DNA from: Sandaracinus sp.
GTDB taxonomy: Bacteria > Myxococcota_A > Polyangia > Polyangiales > Houyiibacteriaceae
Assembly (NCBI GenBank): GCA_002699025.1
Contig: PABA01000119.1
Coordinates: 1 to 45,420 of the forward strand
Direction of reading: 5' to 3'
DNA: 45,420 nt
This document shows positions 23,734-32,276 of this stretch, piece by piece (position 1 is the first letter of the stretch; every line of letters starts with the position of its first letter). The translations under genes and the position numbers were made by a program. The notes beneath the pieces are model-generated. The model had not been told where the DNA came from, did no database searches, and was given only the letters and a program-made list of their open reading frames with translations.

Positions 23734-25872
23734 CTAGAAGCTCTCGCCGATGCTCAGGTGCCAGGCGCCCGGGAAGCGGAAGAAGCCGAAGCTCACTTCC
23801 GTGTCGTCGCCACCGCGGATGCGCTCGTCCTCCCCGAAGACCGTCAGCGACTTCACCTGCCACGCGAAGTCGAGGCGGATGGGCCCGAGGAAGCTGAAGT
23901 AGCGGAAGCCGAGCCCCACGCTCGTCTGCGGGTGGTCCCAGCGGAAGCGGTCCTGCCGCCCGTCCGAGAGGTCCGGGTCGCGCCGCACGTCCCCCGCGTC
24001 GGCGAAGAGCACGCCGCCGAAGCTCGCCGTGATCGGGAAGCGCAGCTCGAGGCTCGCCTCCCAGCGCCGCGCGCCGCCCGTCTCGGAGTCGCCGAGGTTG
24101 CCCGGCAGGTACCCGCGGTTGCTGGTCGGCCCGCCGCCCTGGAGGATCAGCCCGCGCGGGCCCACGGCCCGGCTGATCGGGTCGAGGTTCTCGTCGGCCG
24201 AGCGGATGAAGTACATGCCGAGCGCGAAGCGCGCCGCGAGGGTGATCCGCCGGGGGAGCGGCACGTAGACGCGCGCGTCCGGGAGCACGCGGAAGTAGGT
24301 CCAGCTGCTCGGCGGGAAGGCCTCGTGCACGGCGAGCTGCAGGAAGAGCCCGCGATGCGGCCGCACCGGATCGTCGCGCGTGTCGAGGCGCAGCACCTGC
24401 TCGAGGTAGAAGAGGTCGTAGCCGCTCGGCGGCGGGATGGGCATGGTGCTCGGATCCCGCTCGCCCGGGAGGCGACGCACGTTGGTGCGGAAGCCGACGC
24501 TCGCGAAGATGCGGTGGCGCCAGAAGAAGCGCTCGAGGAGCAGGCGCGTGCTCACGTCGTGGCGGAAGAAGCGCCCGCCGAAGTTGTCCGGGCCGTAGTC
24601 GTGCGCCGCGCCGATCACGAGCGTCGTCCGCTTCTCGATCGCGCCCGGGATGCGGAGCTCGATGTCGATGAGGTTGCCGAAGCGCGGCGCCTCGTTGACC
24701 TGCGGGAAGGGGTCCGAGAAGACGACGCGCGGCCGGTCCTCGATGGTCAGCCGCGGCAGGCGCCCGAAGACGCGCCGGTTCTCGTAGCGGGCCGAGAGGT
24801 GGAGATCCCACTGCTCGACGCTGACGTTCTCGTACTGGCTCCGGCGCAGGATGCCGCTCTGCACGCCGACGCCGACGCCGAAGCGATGGCGCTTCGCGGG
24901 GGCGACGGCGATGACGATGTCGACCTCGTTCCCCTCCTCGGGGACGCGCGGCTCGACGGCGACGGTGGCGAAGGCGCCGAGGTCGTAGACGGAGCGGCGG
25001 GCCTCGCGCATCTCCGTGAGCGAGTAGCGCTCGCCCCGGTAGAGGCCGGCGGCGGCGAGGATCGGCTGGCGGGGCAGCTCCTCGGCGCCCTCGACGCGGA
25101 TCTCCCCGAAGACGCAGGGCGGGCCGGCGTCGACGTGCAGATCGATCTGCGCCTCGCGCCGCGGCCGGTGCACCTGCACGTGCCCCTCGACCTCGGCCCG
25201 CGCGTAGCCCTCCTCCGCCAGCACCTCGGCGAGCGCGTCCTTGGTCGCGTCGTAGAGCGCCTCGTCGAAGCGGTCCCCCTCGCGGAGCCGGAGCGCGTCC
25301 TCCAGCCGCTCCCGGAGCTCCGCGCCCAGCTCCTCGTGCCCGCGGAGCCGCACGGCCGTCACCTGCGTGGGCTCGCCCTCCTCGATCACGAAGGTCACGT
25401 CCACCGGGCAGCCCTCGTCGTCGTCGCGGCGCTCGCAGCCCGGCTCCTCCGCGTCCGGATCGATCGCGTCGTCCTCGCGCGCCTCCTCCGGCGTCACGCG
25501 CACCTCCACGACCTCCGCGTGGTGGTGACCCCGCGCCTCGTACCAGCGCTCGATGCGCCGCAGGTCCTGCTCGAGGGCGATCCGGTCGAAGAGGGTCCAG
25601 TCGGTCCACGGCCAGGCCCAGAGGTCGACGCGCGTATGGCCGGCGTCGAAGGGCGGGTTGCCGCAGCTGCCGGCCGCCTCGACGCCCAGCACGAGGCCGG
25701 CCCGCGGGCGCATGCTCGTCGTCAGGCAGCCCCGGAGCGCCTCCTCGTCCATGGCCTCGACGCCCTCGAAGCGCACCCGGTCGATGCCGTAGCGGTCCGG
25801 CGGGATCTTCCCGCAGGCGGCGAGGAGGGCGAGCAGGCCGAAGGCCGCGCGCGCGGGGAGGCGCCAGCTCAT
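23734..25872 (-). CDS. tamA-like: TamA-like BamA/Omp85 outer-membrane assembly protein with a lipobox
   Basis: A 712-residue Omp85 family protein. An N-terminal signal with LAAC (C20) suggests a lipoprotein, unusual for this family. Residues about 27-330 form POTRA-like repeats (IDRVRFEG..., VTAVRLRGHEEL..., FGEIRVEGAEELPRQ...). The C-terminal half is a beta-barrel (about 350-712) ending in the aromatic residue typical of barrels (GESF). The barrel contains the GLILQGGGPTSNRGY segment corresponding to the L6 RGF/Y loop motif of Omp85 proteins. The ATG overlaps the TGA of the upstream tamB gene by four bases, so the two are translationally coupled. Expected role: insertion of outer-membrane proteins or lipid transport together with TamB. 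Confidence 0.9.
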   Translation of the reverse strand: MSWRLPARAAFGLLALLAACGKIPPDRYGIDRVRFEGVEAMDEEALRGCLTTSMRPRAGLVLGVEAAGSCGNPPFDAGHTRVDLWAWPWTDWTLFDRIALEQDLRRIERWYEARGHHHAEVVEVRVTPEEAREDDAIDPDAEEPGCERRDDDEGCPVDVTFVIEEGEPTQVTAVRLRGHEELGAELRERLEDALRLREGDRFDEALYDATKDALAEVLAEEGYARAEVEGHVQVHRPRREAQIDLHVDAGPPCVFGEIRVEGAEELPRQPILAAAGLYRGERYSLTEMREARRSVYDLGAFATVAVEPRVPEEGNEVDIVIAVAPAKRHRFGVGVGVQSGILRRSQYENVSVEQWDLHLSARYENRRVFGRLPRLTIEDRPRVVFSDPFPQVNEAPRFGNLIDIELRIPGAIEKRTTLVIGAAHDYGPDNFGGRFFRHDVSTRLLLERFFWRHRIFASVGFRTNVRRLPGERDPSTMPIPPPSGYDLFYLEQVLRLDTRDDPVRPHRGLFLQLAVHEAFPPSSWTYFRVLPDARVYVPLPRRITLAARFALGMYFIRSADENLDPISRAVGPRGLILQGGGPTSNRGYLPGNLGDSETGGARRWEASLELRFPITASFGGVLFADAGDVRRDPDLSDGRQDRFRWDHPQTSVGLGFRYFSFLGPIRLDFAWQVKSLTVFGEDERIRGGDDTEVSFGFFRFPGAWHLSIGESF

Positions 25873-28800
25873 AGGGGCTCCCAGGTGAGGTCGATGGACC
25901 AGGCGTTGGAGCCGCCCTGCCAGCGTCCGGTGCCGACGAGGTCGCGCGGGAAGAGCAGCTCGAGGAGCACGCCGCCGGTCGCGCTCGGCGTCTCGCTCTG
26001 GCCGTCCACGCCGAGCTGCCCCTCGAGGTAGATGCCCTGGACGATGTCCTCGAGGAAGGGCGGGATGAGCTGGTCGACCTGGAAGCCCGCGCGGATCTGC
26101 CCGCTCTGCGAGCCGGTGGACTCGATGGCGAAGACCGGGACGAAGGCGCCCACCTCGCGGCGCGTGAGCGACGAGAGCATGCCCGCCATCAGGCCCGTCA
26201 GCACCGACGCGGCCTGCTCCTGCGCGCTCCGCTCCGAGCCCGAGCTGCTGCGGCCGCGGAGCAAGAGATCGATGGCCTCCTGCTCGCTGTCGGCGGCCTC
26301 CGACTGGAAGGTGAGCGTGGGCTGGCTGAGGAAGCCGGCGATGATGACGGAGACCGTGTCGCCGCCGGCGAGCTCGTGCACGGCCTCGAGCTGGACGCGC
26401 GGATCGACGCTCCGGCCGCCGGTGAAGCGGATCACGCCGCGCTCCATCTCGAAGCGCTTCCCGAGGAGCTCGAGGAAGCCGCGGCGCACCTCGATGGGGC
26501 CCTCGAGGCGCACGCCGTCGCCGTGGTCGCGGATGGCGAGCTCGGCGCGGAGCTGGATCCCGAAGTCCGAGCGGCGCACCCAGAAGGGCCGAGTGCGCAC
26601 GCGGATGGCGAGGGTCGCCGGGGCCTCGGGGGCGTCGTCGCCGTCGGCGCCCTCCCCGCTCGCCGCCCCTTCGTCCTCGAAGCGCACCTCGTGGAAGCCG
26701 GTCGCGTCGACGTATTCGACGTCCGGGTGGGCGTCGAGGGACTGGACGGTGCGGCCCGACTCCTCCGGGAGGCGCACGGAGAGCTGCTCGAAGACGACGT
26801 CGGCCTCGGTGCGCTCGTCCTCGAGCTGGGCGCGCACGCGGGCCTCGGCGTCGAGGTACGCGAAGATCACGCCGTCGACGCGCACGGGGAGCTCGTGGGT
26901 GGCGAGCTCGATCTCGGCGCGGCGCGGCATCCACTCCTCGAGGGCGACGGTGCCGTCGGCGCGGAAGGTGCCGTCCCGGTCCTGGTAGCGGAGGCCCTCG
27001 ATGCGGACCCGTTCGTCCTGGAGCGCGATGCGCCCCTGGAGCTCCTCGACGCGGATGAAGGGATCGGTGACGGTGGCGGAGACGGAGAGGAGCTCGAGGG
27101 ACCCCTCGGCCTCGATCTCCGTGCCGACGCCGCGGACGTCGAAGCGGCCGTCGAGGGCGCCGCTCGGCTCGGCGATCCGGGGCACGGCCGCGACGAGGGG
27201 CGCGAAGGGGGCGCGGTCGAGGGTGAGGCGCGCGCTCCAGGGCTCGTCGCGGAGCGTGGGGACGCCCGCCTCGTCCCAGCTCAGCGGCGCGGCCCCGACG
27301 AGGCGGAGCGCCTCCCGGCCCCCTTCCCGGACGCCGAGATCGATCTCCCCGACGCGCTCGTTCGCGCCGGCCGTGAAGGCGACGTCGACGGGGGGCGCGC
27401 CGGCCACGGCGAGCTGCTCGACCTGGCCGCGGAGGTCCACGACCGGGCGCGGGCCCGGGACCGAGCGCGCGGAACCGGCGAGGCGGAGGCGTCCGGTGGC
27501 GTGCTCGCACGCGATGGGGACGCGACCGAGCTCGACGCCTTCGCCTCCGAAGACCACGGCGACCTGCGGCGGCGTCGTGGGGAAGCCCGCCTGGAGCCAG
27601 CGCCGGAGGGGCACTTCGAGGCCGGTCTCCGCCGTCAGGCGCGCCTCCCCTCGCTCGCGGGCGGCCACGCGCGCCGCGGCATGCCCGTCCTCGACGTCGA
27701 GCACGATGCGGGCGGTCACGAGCGGCGCGCCGCCGCAGGCGGGCTCGGACGGGGTCGCGTCCGGGTCCTCGCCTTCGCCGCTCCCGGCGCCCTCTCCTTC
27801 CGACCAGCGTGCGTCGGCCTCCGCGTGGAGCGTGGGCCCGGCCTCGCCGCCCGCGCCGCGGAGAGCGAGGCCGACCTCGAGCGGCAGGTCGACGCGCAGG
27901 GGCGCCGGGTAGCCGTCGAGGCGCCGGCGGGCGACGTCGAGCTCGAGGGTCCAGGGCGCGTCGAGGGCACCGAGCGCGTCGAGACGGGCGAGCCCCGCGA
28001 CGGGCAGCGGGAGGCCGGCCCGGAGCTCGGCGATGGCCCCCGCCCCATCGGCCACGGCGACGCGGGCCCGCGCCTCCGCGCCGACGTCCGCGTCCGCGTC
28101 GACCGTGATCGGATCGCCGCCGGCCCAGCGGATGGCGCGCCCCTCGAGCTCGAGGTGGCCCCGCGGCTGGAGGGCGCTGCCCGTGGCGCGGAGCTCGGCG
28201 TCGAGCTGACCCTCGAGCTCCTCGAGCTCGGCGAGCGCGCCGACGGCCGCGAGGTCGACGCCCGCCACGCTCAGCCGGACCTCTCCCTCGGCCTCCTCCG
28301 GGCGCCGCGCCGGGTCGCGGGTCGGGAAGCGCGCGTGCCCGCCGGCGTCCACGCGGCCGAGCGCCCCTTCGAGGTCGAGCTCCAGCCGGGCCTCTGCTGC
28401 GCGATCCACCTGCGCGAGGGCGAGGTGCACGGTCCCGCCGACGGGCGGGACGGCCGCGGCGCCGACGCCTTCGAGGCGGACGTCCGCGTCGACCACGGGC
28501 GCGGTCTGGCGACCGGCGGCGCGGAGGTCGGCCTCCACGGCGCCGACGAGCTCGGCCTCGAGCCCGAGCGCCCGGTCGAGGGCGGCGAGCTCGAGCCGCG
28601 TCAGCCGCGCGCGCACGTCCAGGGCTCCTCCGAAGCCGTAGCGGCCGCTGGCGTCGAAGGCGACGGCGCCGCCCCGATCGCGCAGCTCGACGCGCTCGAA
28701 GGCGACGGCGTCCGCGTCGAGGCGGACGGCCGTGAGCGCGACGGTCAGGGGCGTCGGGTAGAGGCCCGCGAGGCGCGTCGTGCCGTCGAGGCGCACCCGC

Positions 28801-30521
28801 TCGCCCGCGACCTCGGCCCGGAGGTCGAGGCCGAGCCGGCGGCCCTGCGCCTCCTGGACGTCACCCTCGAGGCGGTAGACGCCGCGGTCCGCGCCCTCCC
28901 CCACCGGGCCGCCCGCGACGGAGAGGCCGAGCTCCCGGACGCGCAGCCCCGCCGCGGCCAGGCCCGCGCCCTGGACCGAGACGTTCGCCCGCGGGAGGCC
29001 CGGCGCGCCGTGCACGCGGCCGGTGACGCGGAGCCGCTCCACCTCCGTGCCGTCGAGCTCGAGCGCCGTGACGCCGACGTGGCCCCGCGCGTCGATCTCC
29101 TCGCCGTCCAGGCGCGCCCGCAGGTCGAGCTCCACGCCGGCGCGCAGCCCGGGGACGAGGCGGCGGAGGTTCGGGTCGCGCGCGAGCTGCGGGAGGCGCG
29201 CGTCGAGGCGCACGTCGACGTCCCCGTCGAAGCCGACCCGGCCCTCGAGATCGAGGTGCCCGCCGCGCTCCAGATGCGGCACGTCCAGCGACTGGAGCTC
29301 GACGTGCTCCTCGTGGAGGTCCGCGACGAGCTCGAAGGCCTCGAGGCCATAGACGTCGTAGGCGAGCCCCTCGCCCCGCACGGTGACGCGCTGGGCCGCC
29401 GCCTCGCCGTCGGGCCCGGCCTCGAGCGGCGCCAGGGTCGCCTCCACGCGCCCCCGCGCGCTGGCCTCCGGGGCCGTGCCGATGAGCTGGTGCAGCGCGA
29501 GCCCCTCCGTCTCCACGGCGGCCGCATAGCGCGCCCCCTCCATGGACGCCTCGAGGGAGACGGCGCCCGCGTCGGTCTCGAGCCGCCCCTCGGCGCTCAG
29601 GTCGTCGAGCGCGCCTCCGGCCTCGACATGGCCCCGCACGCGCTCGGTCGCGAGGAGCTCGGCGACCTCCGGCGCCCCGGCCCGCCGGGCGAGCTGCCGG
29701 GAGACGTCCAGGTCCACCACGGCGCCGACGCGCGCCGGCCCGTCGGCGAGCGCCTCCCCCCAGGTCGCGCGCGCCTCCACGTCGACCCGATCGGGCGCCG
29801 CCTCGGGGCCGCTCCGGATGGCGAGCTCGAGCCGGCTCTCCGCGCTCGGCCCGAGGTCCAGCGTGCCCGTCGTGCGCTCGAGCCGCGCGAGGGGCTCCCC
29901 GTCGAGCTCGACCTCGGCGGCGAGCTGCGCGACCTCGACGGCCACGGCGGGGCCCAGGCTGCCGCGCGCGTCGAGCTCGAGCCCCTGGACCACCAGCCCG
30001 TCGGCGAGGGTCACGGCGCCGCGGTCGAGGCGCCAGCGCCCGAGGGCCACGTCGGGGAGCGGGCCGCTCTCCTCGTCGTCCTCCTCCTCGCTCGGCTCCG
30101 CGAGGGAGACGGCGTCGAGGAAGGCGTCCATGTCGGCGAGGTCGAGGCGCGGCGCCTCCAGATCGCCCCCCTCGAGGGCGAGCTCACCGCGCAGCAGGCG
30201 ACCGAGGGCGGGGCGCACCTCGAGCGCGTCGATCCGCGCGAGCGGGGCGCCGTCGGCGGAGCGGAGCGCGATGCCCTCGAGCCGGAGGCGCCCGGGGCGG
30301 AGCGCGGCGCAGCGCTCGACCTCGAGGGAGCCCCGCAGGAGCGCCGAGACCTGGGCCTCGAGCTCGGCGCAGGTGGCCTCCCGGCCGACGGGCTGATCCA
30401 GGTGCGCGAAGGCGCTCGCCAGCAGCGCGCCGAGCGAGAGCAGCAGCCAGAAGACGAACGCCCCGAGGCGACGCGCCCAGCGGCGAGGCCCGCCCTTCGC
30501 GCGGTCGGCACGCGACGACAC
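25869..30521 (-). CDS. tamB-like: TamB family translocation and assembly module / AsmA-like protein (DUF490)
   Basis: A 1550-residue envelope-spanning protein. An N-terminal signal anchor lies at residues about 20-42 (FVFWLLLSLGALLASAFAH). A very long repetitive beta-helix region follows, with many LxLEGxVxxDxxG-like strands. The conserved C-terminal TamB domain (about 1190-1550) contains the FTGGRSVDPRVQLEA and DTVSVIIAGFLSQPTLTFQSE segments and ends in a barrel-like strand. TamB/AsmA proteins are thought to form a hydrophobic groove carrying lipids across the periplasm and to partner with TamA. GTG 30521 is the start, and no membrane segment would be lost by it. The next gene overlaps by ATGA. 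An unusual feature is the acidic, Ala/Glu/Arg-rich composition, probably from GC pressure. Confidence 0.9.
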   Translation of the reverse strand: MSSRADRAKGGPRRWARRLGAFVFWLLLSLGALLASAFAHLDQPVGREATCAELEAQVSALLRGSLEVERCAALRPGRLRLEGIALRSADGAPLARIDALEVRPALGRLLRGELALEGGDLEAPRLDLADMDAFLDAVSLAEPSEEEDDEESGPLPDVALGRWRLDRGAVTLADGLVVQGLELDARGSLGPAVAVEVAQLAAEVELDGEPLARLERTTGTLDLGPSAESRLELAIRSGPEAAPDRVDVEARATWGEALADGPARVGAVVDLDVSRQLARRAGAPEVAELLATERVRGHVEAGGALDDLSAEGRLETDAGAVSLEASMEGARYAAAVETEGLALHQLIGTAPEASARGRVEATLAPLEAGPDGEAAAQRVTVRGEGLAYDVYGLEAFELVADLHEEHVELQSLDVPHLERGGHLDLEGRVGFDGDVDVRLDARLPQLARDPNLRRLVPGLRAGVELDLRARLDGEEIDARGHVGVTALELDGTEVERLRVTGRVHGAPGLPRANVSVQGAGLAAAGLRVRELGLSVAGGPVGEGADRGVYRLEGDVQEAQGRRLGLDLRAEVAGERVRLDGTTRLAGLYPTPLTVALTAVRLDADAVAFERVELRDRGGAVAFDASGRYGFGGALDVRARLTRLELAALDRALGLEAELVGAVEADLRAAGRQTAPVVDADVRLEGVGAAAVPPVGGTVHLALAQVDRAAEARLELDLEGALGRVDAGGHARFPTRDPARRPEEAEGEVRLSVAGVDLAAVGALAELEELEGQLDAELRATGSALQPRGHLELEGRAIRWAGGDPITVDADADVGAEARARVAVADGAGAIAELRAGLPLPVAGLARLDALGALDAPWTLELDVARRRLDGYPAPLRVDLPLEVGLALRGAGGEAGPTLHAEADARWSEGEGAGSGEGEDPDATPSEPACGGAPLVTARIVLDVEDGHAAARVAARERGEARLTAETGLEVPLRRWLQAGFPTTPPQVAVVFGGEGVELGRVPIACEHATGRLRLAGSARSVPGPRPVVDLRGQVEQLAVAGAPPVDVAFTAGANERVGEIDLGVREGGREALRLVGAAPLSWDEAGVPTLRDEPWSARLTLDRAPFAPLVAAVPRIAEPSGALDGRFDVRGVGTEIEAEGSLELLSVSATVTDPFIRVEELQGRIALQDERVRIEGLRYQDRDGTFRADGTVALEEWMPRRAEIELATHELPVRVDGVIFAYLDAEARVRAQLEDERTEADVVFEQLSVRLPEESGRTVQSLDAHPDVEYVDATGFHEVRFEDEGAASGEGADGDDAPEAPATLAIRVRTRPFWVRRSDFGIQLRAELAIRDHGDGVRLEGPIEVRRGFLELLGKRFEMERGVIRFTGGRSVDPRVQLEAVHELAGGDTVSVIIAGFLSQPTLTFQSEAADSEQEAIDLLLRGRSSSGSERSAQEQAASVLTGLMAGMLSSLTRREVGAFVPVFAIESTGSQSGQIRAGFQVDQLIPPFLEDIVQGIYLEGQLGVDGQSETPSATGGVLLELLFPRDLVGTGRWQGGSNAWSIDLTWEPL

Positions 30522-30767
30522 GCCGCCGACTCTAAACCAGGGTCCGGGATTGTGGATACGCCCTCAGCGGTCCTGGGCGACGCGTTCCGCCGGCCTGCTC
30601 GAGTGGCCTTGGGGCCGTGCTTCGCTGGCCCGAACGACGAGCCGCGACGCCCAGAGTCTCGGCGGTTCTCCCATCCAGGGTCACGAGCCCCGGTCTAGCA
30701 GATCGGCGAGCGAGGGACGCCCTGGAGGGCGTTCGTGCCCCGCGCTCCCCGGTGTAGGGTCGGAATC

Positions 30768-31625
30768 ATGATGGCGCGGTCCCCCGTGCGGCGCGTGTGC
30801 GTCGCGACCCGCTGGGCGCTCGGCGAGGGTGATCCCTCGCCGGTGGGAGCGGCCGTGGTGGACCCGTCGGAGGCCGCCGGCCGGCGAACGCTGGTGAAGG
30901 CCGCCTGGGATCGGCGCCGCACCGGTGGCCGCGCCCAGCTCGGGCTCGGTCTCCTCTCCGGCGGGGTCGCGATCAACGTGGGCCTCCTCGCCCCCGACGG
31001 GCTCGGTGCGGGGCTCGGCGCGCTGAGCTTCGCCGTGGGCGTGGGCGTCTCGCAGGTCGTCCTCGGGCGCTGGCGAAAGGAGCGCTTCGTCCCCGCCCCG
31101 GGCCGTCGCGCTCCCTGGCCGGCGGAGGAGCGCGAAGGCACGCTCGAGCCCGTGGGCGAGGCGGAGCAGGCGGCGAAGGGCGAGGCTGCGGAGGAGGCGG
31201 CGCCCCTCGGCTGGCAGCTCCGGCTGGAGGTGGAAGGCGGCGCCACCCTGGTCGCCGGGGTGCTACAGGGCGCCGTGGTGCGCCTGGACGACGGGCAGGC
31301 GGTGCACGTCCCGGCGGGGCCGGTGCACCTCGAGGGGCCGCCCCACCCGTTGAGCGGGCCCGCACTCGAAGAGGCGCTCGCGCGGCTCGAGCTCGCCGCC
31401 CTCGTCGCCCCCCTGCAGGGTGACGAGGGCCTGGAGGACGCGCCGGCTGCGCCCTTTCCTTACCGGCGCGCGAGCACCGTCACCCTGGAGGTGGGCGCGC
31501 GGGTGCGCGTGGCGGGCCCCTTCGCGCCCTCGTTCCGGCGGGGCGAAGAGCGCGGCGCGTTCCGGACGGCGGCTTCGCGGGAGCTGGCGCCCGTCGGGCT
31601 GCCGCGTCTGAGCCTCGTCGAGTGA
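30768..31625 (+). CDS. Membrane protein of unknown function
   Basis: About 285 residues from ATG 30768 (ATG 30771 is the alternative; an AGGG lies about nine bases upstream). A cytoplasmic N-terminus is followed by two hydrophobic segments near 56-74 and 78-98 (LGLGLLSGGVAINVGLL, LGALSFAVGVGVSQVVL). A Glu/Ala-rich linker and a beta-rich C-terminal domain (GAVVRLDDGQAVHVPAGPVHLEG, later VTLEVGARVRVAGPF) follow. The C-terminal part resembles GIDE-like or NfeD/OB-type beta domains in pattern only. It is divergent from tamB with a 246-base spacer in which I see no gene. Confidence 0.7.
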   Translation: MMARSPVRRVCVATRWALGEGDPSPVGAAVVDPSEAAGRRTLVKAAWDRRRTGGRAQLGLGLLSGGVAINVGLLAPDGLGAGLGALSFAVGVGVSQVVLGRWRKERFVPAPGRRAPWPAEEREGTLEPVGEAEQAAKGEAAEEAAPLGWQLRLEVEGGATLVAGVLQGAVVRLDDGQAVHVPAGPVHLEGPPHPLSGPALEEALARLELAALVAPLQGDEGLEDAPAAPFPYRRASTVTLEVGARVRVAGPFAPSFRRGEERGAFRTAASRELAPVGLPRLSLVE

Positions 31626-31667
31626 GGTGCGGCGGGCGCGCTGGCCGGGGGTCCCCGGTCTCGACGC

Positions 31668-32102
31668 TCAGCCGAGGTTCTCGAGCCAGTCGTCCTCGAC
31701 CTCGGTCCAGCCGCTCTCCGCCGTGAGCACCTGGAGGGGCTGCCGCCCCGTCTCGTCCTGGCGCGCCGGCCGCGCCAGCATCGGCGTGTCGACCACGGTC
31801 CGGCCCGAGACGAGCGGGTACTGGGCCTGCTCGTCGAGCGTCGCCGGACGCACGGCGCGGACGCTCCCGGTGGTCACCTCGATCTCCGCGAAGCAGAGCG
31901 AGCTGCCGATGCGCTGGGAGAGCGCGTGGCGGCGCCATTGGCGACCGCGGCGGGCGAGCATGTGGGTCACGGCGGCGCCGAGGGTCGGGTGATCGACGTG
32001 CCACTCCCCGCTGCGCCGGTCCCGCACGGCCACGCAGACCCCGTTGCGGAGGTGGTACTCGGTGTTGCGGGTGGCGAAGACCATGGGGAGGGCGGCGTTC
32101 AT
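31668..32102 (-). CDS. Small protein of unknown function
   Basis: A 144-residue soluble protein starting at ATG 32102. The N-terminal part (FATRNTEYHLRNGVCVAVRDRRSG-WHVDHPTLGAAV) has a regular beta-strand pattern and is not the Arg/Ala-rich junk of chance frames. The C-terminal 40 residues carry acidic and Trp residues (GWTEVEDDWLENLG). No family is recognised. The frame extends upstream into the next gene only as a shadow. It is divergent from the PilZ-like protein gene with a 174-base spacer. Confidence 0.6.
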   Translation of the reverse strand: MNAALPMVFATRNTEYHLRNGVCVAVRDRRSGEWHVDHPTLGAAVTHMLARRGRQWRRHALSQRIGSSLCFAEIEVTTGSVRAVRPATLDEQAQYPLVSGRTVVDTPMLARPARQDETGRQPLQVLTAESGWTEVEDDWLENLG

Positions 32103-32276
32103 CGCCCACCCAAGGGAGCAAGGCCCGTGCCGGGGCTTCCCCCACAGGAAAATCGTGCAATTCCAGCACCGCTGAAGTCCAGAGCGGGGCGAAGAGACCC
32201 CAGACGGGCAGGTCAGGTGGCGTCTCGAGAAGCCACCGTTCCGCCGAGGCCTCGAACCCGGTAGCCTGCCGGGGAC

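Noticed and set aside
23734-27510. N-terminal extension of the TamA-like frame to 1258 codons
   Set aside because: Codons upstream of 25872 run through the tamB coding sequence out of frame. The signal peptide and lipobox mark the start at 25872.
26376-30698. A 1440-codon rightward frame
   Set aside because: Antisense shadow of the tamB-like gene; repetitive Glu/Ala/Arg content follows from codon bias.
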